Positions 13,374 to 15,817 of a stretch of DNA of 15,817 nucleotides are shown here, piece after piece. Under the pieces are notes generated by a model. It was given only the letters and a program-made list of their open reading frames with translations, had not been told where the DNA came from and searched no databases. The translations under genes and the position numbers were made by a program. The DNA comes from Actinomycetes bacterium (GTDB lineage Bacteria; Actinomycetota; Acidimicrobiia; Spongiisociales; UBA5794). The stretch spans positions 1-15,817 of the forward strand of contig JAMBLK010000060.1 in the NCBI GenBank assembly GCA_023336855.1. Reading direction: 5' to 3'. Positions within the stretch are counted from its first letter, which is position 1. The number at the start of each line of letters is the position of its first letter.

Positions 13374-13400
13374 CCTATTTGGCGCAGCGAGCCCACAGAA
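13361..13400. repeat. 40-bp perfect direct repeat, copy B
   Basis: Identical to 13265-13304. Its first 13 bases are also the end of the right arm of the palindrome. After 13400 the sequence diverges at once, 56 bases before the LOG start codon. Confidence 0.85.
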
Positions 13401-13444
13401 TGGAGAGGGCTCCTTACCCTGCGACTCGCGGCACAGCCTCCCGC

Positions 13445-13456
13445 TACCCTCGCCGC
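13445..13456 (+). promoter_or_regulatory. Predicted leaderless -10 box of the LOG-transporter operon
   Basis: TACCCT at 13445-13450 stands exactly six bases before the ATG at 13457, as for the gene at 2729. No Shine-Dalgarno sequence exists. No convincing -35 box is visible (best GCGACT at 13421-13426). Bases 13401-13444 between the repeat and this box contain nothing else recognisable. Confidence 0.45.
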
Positions 13457-13996
13457 ATGAACGTCGTTGCCGTGTTTGGCGCATCCTCTCCCGTCGCGGG
13501 TGACCCCGTCTACGACGATGGGGTCCGCTGCGGGCGACTCCTCGCGGAAGCCGGATTCGCCGTCGCAACCGGTGGCTACGCCGGATTGATGGAGGCAGTC
13601 TCCCTTGGCGCCGCCGAGGCAGGAGGGCACGTCATAGGGATCACAGTCCCCGATGTCTTCCCCGGTCGCTCCGGAGGAAACGTTCACCTCACAGAGGAGA
13701 CGAGGACGGCGTCCCTCCTCGAGAGAATTCACGAGATGGTTGACCTCTCGGTCGCCTCCATCGCGCTCCCCGGCTCTCTCGGAACGGCGACAGAACTTCT
13801 CGTCGCATGGAACCTCGCCTACGTGGCACGCTTCGCCAACGCGACGCCGAAACCCGTTGTTGCCGTCGGACAACAGTGGCAACGCCTCATCCCTCTCCTT
13901 ACCGAAGAACTCGAGACCGACGGAACGCTGGTGACGGTGGTCGACACGATCGAAGAAGCCGTGCAAGCCGTATCTGCAATCCCTCGCAGCCAATGA
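13457..13996 (+). CDS. LOG-like Rossmann protein (lysine decarboxylase-like / nucleotide phosphoribohydrolase fold)
   Basis: A 179-residue protein of the LOG/YpsA-like Rossmann family. Well-studied members release cytokinin bases from their nucleoside monophosphates; many bacterial members have other or unknown nucleotide roles. Seen: an N-terminal 'VVAVFGASSP' strand-loop, 'VATGGYAGLMEAVSLGAAEAGG' (the family's GG..GLM..v..gA), R90 in 'SLLERIHEMVDLS', and PGSLGTATE at 105-113 with the conserved Glu E113. The usual PGGxGT is changed: the second Gly is Ser. The ATG at 13457 fits the family N-terminus. The gene overlaps the ABC ATPase start by four bases (ATGA), so it is the first gene of the transporter operon. 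The actual activity is not known and 'lysine decarboxylase' should not be used literally. Confidence 0.85.
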   Translation: MNVVAVFGASSPVAGDPVYDDGVRCGRLLAEAGFAVATGGYAGLMEAVSLGAAEAGGHVIGITVPDVFPGRSGGNVHLTEETRTASLLERIHEMVDLSVASIALPGSLGTATELLVAWNLAYVARFANATPKPVVAVGQQWQRLIPLLTEELETDGTLVTVVDTIEEAVQAVSAIPRSQ

Positions 13997-15081
13997 TCGA
14001 CCTACAGGATCTGACGAAGGTCTTCCCCGGCACGGCGGCGCCGGCTGTGGATCGGCTCAGTCTTCACATCGAACGCGGAGAGATCGCCGTGTTCGTCGGA
14101 CCGTCCGGATGTGGGAAGACAACGACACTCAAGATGATCAACCGACTCATCGAACCGACCTCCGGCGCGATCCAAATCGACGGTCGTTCCGCCGACTCCG
14201 TGCCCGTGCATAAGCTCAGACGTGGCATCGGCTACGTCATCCAACAGATCGGCCTCTTCCCACACCGAACCATCCGCCAGAACATGGCCACCGTTCCTGG
14301 GCTCCTCAAGTGGGACAAAGCACGGATCGCCGAGCGAGTCGACGAGCTCGCCGAACTCGTTGCTCTCGATCCCGACATGCTCGACCGATACCCGGCTGAG
14401 CTCTCAGGCGGTCAACGCCAGCGTGTCGGCGTGGCCCGTGCGCTGGCGGCCGATCCTCCGGTTCTCCTCATGGACGAGCCGTTCGGCGCCGTCGACCCGA
14501 TCGTACGGGCCCATCTGCAAGACGAACTCCTCGGGCTTCAGAAGCGGCTCCGCAAGACGATCGCCCTGGTGACCCACGACATCGACGAGGCCATCAAATT
14601 GGGAGATCGCGTCGCCATCCTGAGCGAGGGCGGTCATCTGGAGCAGTACGGATCCCCCTCCGACATCCTGCGCGATCCGGCGAACGCGTTCGTCGCAGAC
14701 TTCCTCGGCACCGACCGTGGAATCAAGCGCCTCTCGCTGATCCCGATCTCCGCGCTCGACATCGAGACCGGTCCCGTGGTTGATCGCTCGGCGACCCATA
14801 CCGAAGCAACGGCGGTCGCTCGCAAGTACGGCACAGACTGGATCGCCATTCGGGACCAGGGAAACGTGGACGGCTGGATTCGGATCGCCGACGTGCCGAG
14901 CGACGGTCCGGCCACGGTCGACGCCGAACCATTCCAGACACGACTCACAAGGGAATCCACGCTCAAGGAAGCACTCGACGCGATCGTGTCATCTCACACA
15001 TCGGTCGCCGCAGTGTTCGACGGTCCCGAACTCGTCGGCATGGTCACCGCCGAGGCCGTCAGTCGAGAGATCCTTCGGTGA
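13993..15081 (+). CDS. ABC transporter ATPase, glycine betaine/choline/carnitine (OpuCA/ProV) type, with C-terminal CBS region
   Basis: A 362-residue ATPase that powers uptake of compatible solutes at the inner face of the membrane. Walker A GPSGCGKTT at 36-44, signature LSGGQRQRV from 137, Walker B VLLMDEP with D161 and E162, and the H-loop VTHD with H195. After the ATPase (about 1-245), residues 250-362 form a CBS-like region ('RESTLKEALDAIVSSHTSVAAVF', 'LVGMVTAEAVSREIL'); the first repeat is degenerate. In OpuA and OpuC proteins the CBS pair senses ionic strength or nucleotides. The frame is open upstream to 13807, but that part lies in the LOG gene. The ATG at 13993 gives the family start 'MIDLQDLTKVFPG'. 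It has no ribosome binding site and relies on coupling to the LOG stop. The exact substrate is inferred from the family only. Confidence 0.9.
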   Translation: MIDLQDLTKVFPGTAAPAVDRLSLHIERGEIAVFVGPSGCGKTTTLKMINRLIEPTSGAIQIDGRSADSVPVHKLRRGIGYVIQQIGLFPHRTIRQNMATVPGLLKWDKARIAERVDELAELVALDPDMLDRYPAELSGGQRQRVGVARALAADPPVLLMDEPFGAVDPIVRAHLQDELLGLQKRLRKTIALVTHDIDEAIKLGDRVAILSEGGHLEQYGSPSDILRDPANAFVADFLGTDRGIKRLSLIPISALDIETGPVVDRSATHTEATAVARKYGTDWIAIRDQGNVDGWIRIADVPSDGPATVDAEPFQTRLTRESTLKEALDAIVSSHTSVAAVFDGPELVGMVTAEAVSREILR

Positions 15082-15764
15082 TCGTCTTCGTACAGGCCGC
15101 CGGCGGGTTCTTCTCGTGGGAGTGGGTCTTCAATCACCTCGACGACATCTGGGATCGCACCGCCCAGCACCTCCTGCTCACCGCCATCGCCGTAGGCGTC
15201 GGCATCGTGATCAGCCTCGCCCTCTCAATCGTGGCGCTCCGATTCCGATGGACCTATGCCCCGATCACCTGGTTCACCGGCATCCTCTACACGATCCCGA
15301 GCCTCGCCCTGTTCGCCTTCCTCGTCCCGGTTACCGGCCTCTCTGTCCTCACCGCCGAGATCGGTCTTGTGTCGTACACGCTGTTGATCCTGATCAGGAA
15401 CATGGTCGCTGGTATCGATGGCGTGCCCCCCGCAACGGTGGAATCGGCGCGCGGCATGGGCTACACCGACCGTGGCCTCTTCTTCACCGTCGAACTGCCG
15501 CTTGCCCTGCCCGTGATCATCGCGGGCATACGTATCGCCTCGGTCACAACGATCGGTCTCGTCACGATCACTGCCCTCATCGGCCAGGGCGGTCTCGGGT
15601 TCTTCATCCTGCGAGGACTCAACCTCTTCTACTCACCGGTGGGAACGACGCAGATCATCGTCGGAACCGTCGTCTCAGTGGCGCTGGCGGTAGCGGTCGA
15701 CCTCGCCCTCGTCGGCGTGGAACGGCTGGCGACCCCATGGTCGACGAGGAGGGCGGCGGCATGA
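15078..15764 (+). CDS. ABC transporter permease, OpuCB/ProW type
   Basis: A 228-residue permease that forms half of the membrane channel for the OpuC-like importer. About six hydrophobic segments lie between residues 30 and 215. The 'YTIPSLALFAFLVPVTG' stretch at 71-87 is the signature of the OpuC/ProW permeases. The ATPase-contact EAA loop is 'ESARGMGYTDRGLFFTVELPLALP' starting at residue 122, followed by 'VIIAGIRIASVTTIG'. The start is GTG at 15078, whose bases overlap the ATPase stop as GTGA; no strong ribosome binding site precedes it. The protein is short for the family, as usual when two separate permeases are encoded, and a second permease indeed follows with an ATGA overlap. Confidence 0.92.
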   Translation: MIVFVQAAGGFFSWEWVFNHLDDIWDRTAQHLLLTAIAVGVGIVISLALSIVALRFRWTYAPITWFTGILYTIPSLALFAFLVPVTGLSVLTAEIGLVSYTLLILIRNMVAGIDGVPPATVESARGMGYTDRGLFFTVELPLALPVIIAGIRIASVTTIGLVTITALIGQGGLGFFILRGLNLFYSPVGTTQIIVGTVVSVALAVAVDLALVGVERLATPWSTRRAAA

Positions 15765-15817
15765 TCGAGTTTCTCGGTGAAGTGGTCGCCTGGTTCGGTG
15801 ACTCGGCGAACTGGTTC
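15761..15817 (+). CDS. Second ABC permease (OpuC type), 3' truncated by the window end
   Basis: Only 19 codons are visible: 'MIEFLGEVVAWFGDSANWF'. The ATG overlaps the stop of the previous permease (ATGA), and GGAGG at 15748-15752 lies eight bases upstream. The 'WF.dsaNW' start resembles the N-terminus of the second OpuC-type permease in Actinobacteria, and the operon position fits. The identity rests mainly on position. Confidence 0.6.
   Translation, partial: MIEFLGEVVAWFGDSANWF

Noticed and set aside
13251..13400. CRISPR array or integron attC site
   Set aside because: Only two direct copies with a 56-base gap, no third repeat and no cas genes; no integrase and no attC-type core (GTTRRRY) arrangement.
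13807..13992. Upstream start of the ABC ATPase inside the LOG gene
   Set aside because: The extra 62 residues are Arg-rich out-of-frame LOG sequence; the ATGA overlap at 13993 gives the family start.
13238..13993. N-terminal extension of oligopeptidase B to a 929-residue protein
   Set aside because: The added part runs through the palindromic and direct repeats and antisense to the LOG gene; the family N-terminus begins at 13237.
1..15817. Defence island, toxin-antitoxin or mobile cargo system
   Set aside because: All larger genes have housekeeping or transport identities; no nuclease, helicase, toxin, integrase or reverse transcriptase motif was seen on either strand.

Overview
The window is GC-rich, densely packed bacterial chromosome. 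Several things suggest an actinomycete lineage, most plausibly Acidimicrobiia or a relative. Codon use is GC-rich, with long antisense shadow frames. A secreted protein carries a Thr/Ser/Pro linker. Many genes have no Shine-Dalgarno sequence and instead carry a TAnnnT-type -10 box about six bases before the ATG, as in leaderless transcripts. The taxon is inferred; there is no rRNA or marker gene in view. No tRNA, rRNA, CRISPR array, insertion sequence or phage gene was seen.

Layout. 1-477: the 3' end of a histidine-kinase-like ATPase domain with degenerate nucleotide-binding boxes. 1149-478 (minus): a two-gene unit of a 67-aa hypothetical protein and a 2TM-domain membrane protein. 1150-1360: a divergent intergenic region built largely of seven-base tandem repeats, with a leaderless promoter for the next gene. 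1361-2695: an M20 dipeptidase-type metallopeptidase. 2729-3763: a secreted or anchored beta-propeller-like protein. 3827-5488: a membrane sensor histidine kinase without a response regulator beside it. 7207-5501 (minus): an NAD-type malic enzyme, divergent from 7345-9363, a ClC chloride transporter with CBS and TrkA_C-like cytosolic domains. 9409-10803: mannose-1-phosphate guanylyltransferase/isomerase, coupled by ATGA to 10800-11168, a small membrane protein. 13237-11204 (minus): oligopeptidase B, convergent with the previous unit. 13457-15817: a translationally coupled run of LOG-like protein, OpuC/ProV-type ABC ATPase, permease and a second permease cut by the window end.

The genes are mostly ordinary housekeeping and stress or osmotic functions: peptide breakdown, malate decarboxylation, chloride movement, GDP-mannose supply and compatible-solute uptake. 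I do not see a clear novel multi-gene system. The most unusual material is non-coding. It comprises (a) a symmetric 123-bp palindrome with a 40-bp perfect direct repeat between oligopeptidase B and the LOG gene, (b) inverted arrays of an 8-bp unit that supply the stop codons of two convergent genes, (c) a 7-bp-period array upstream of the M20 peptidase, and (d) a recurring leaderless promoter layout. The largest gene-free stretches are 1150-1360 and 13238-13456, both described below; none exceeds 300 bases.
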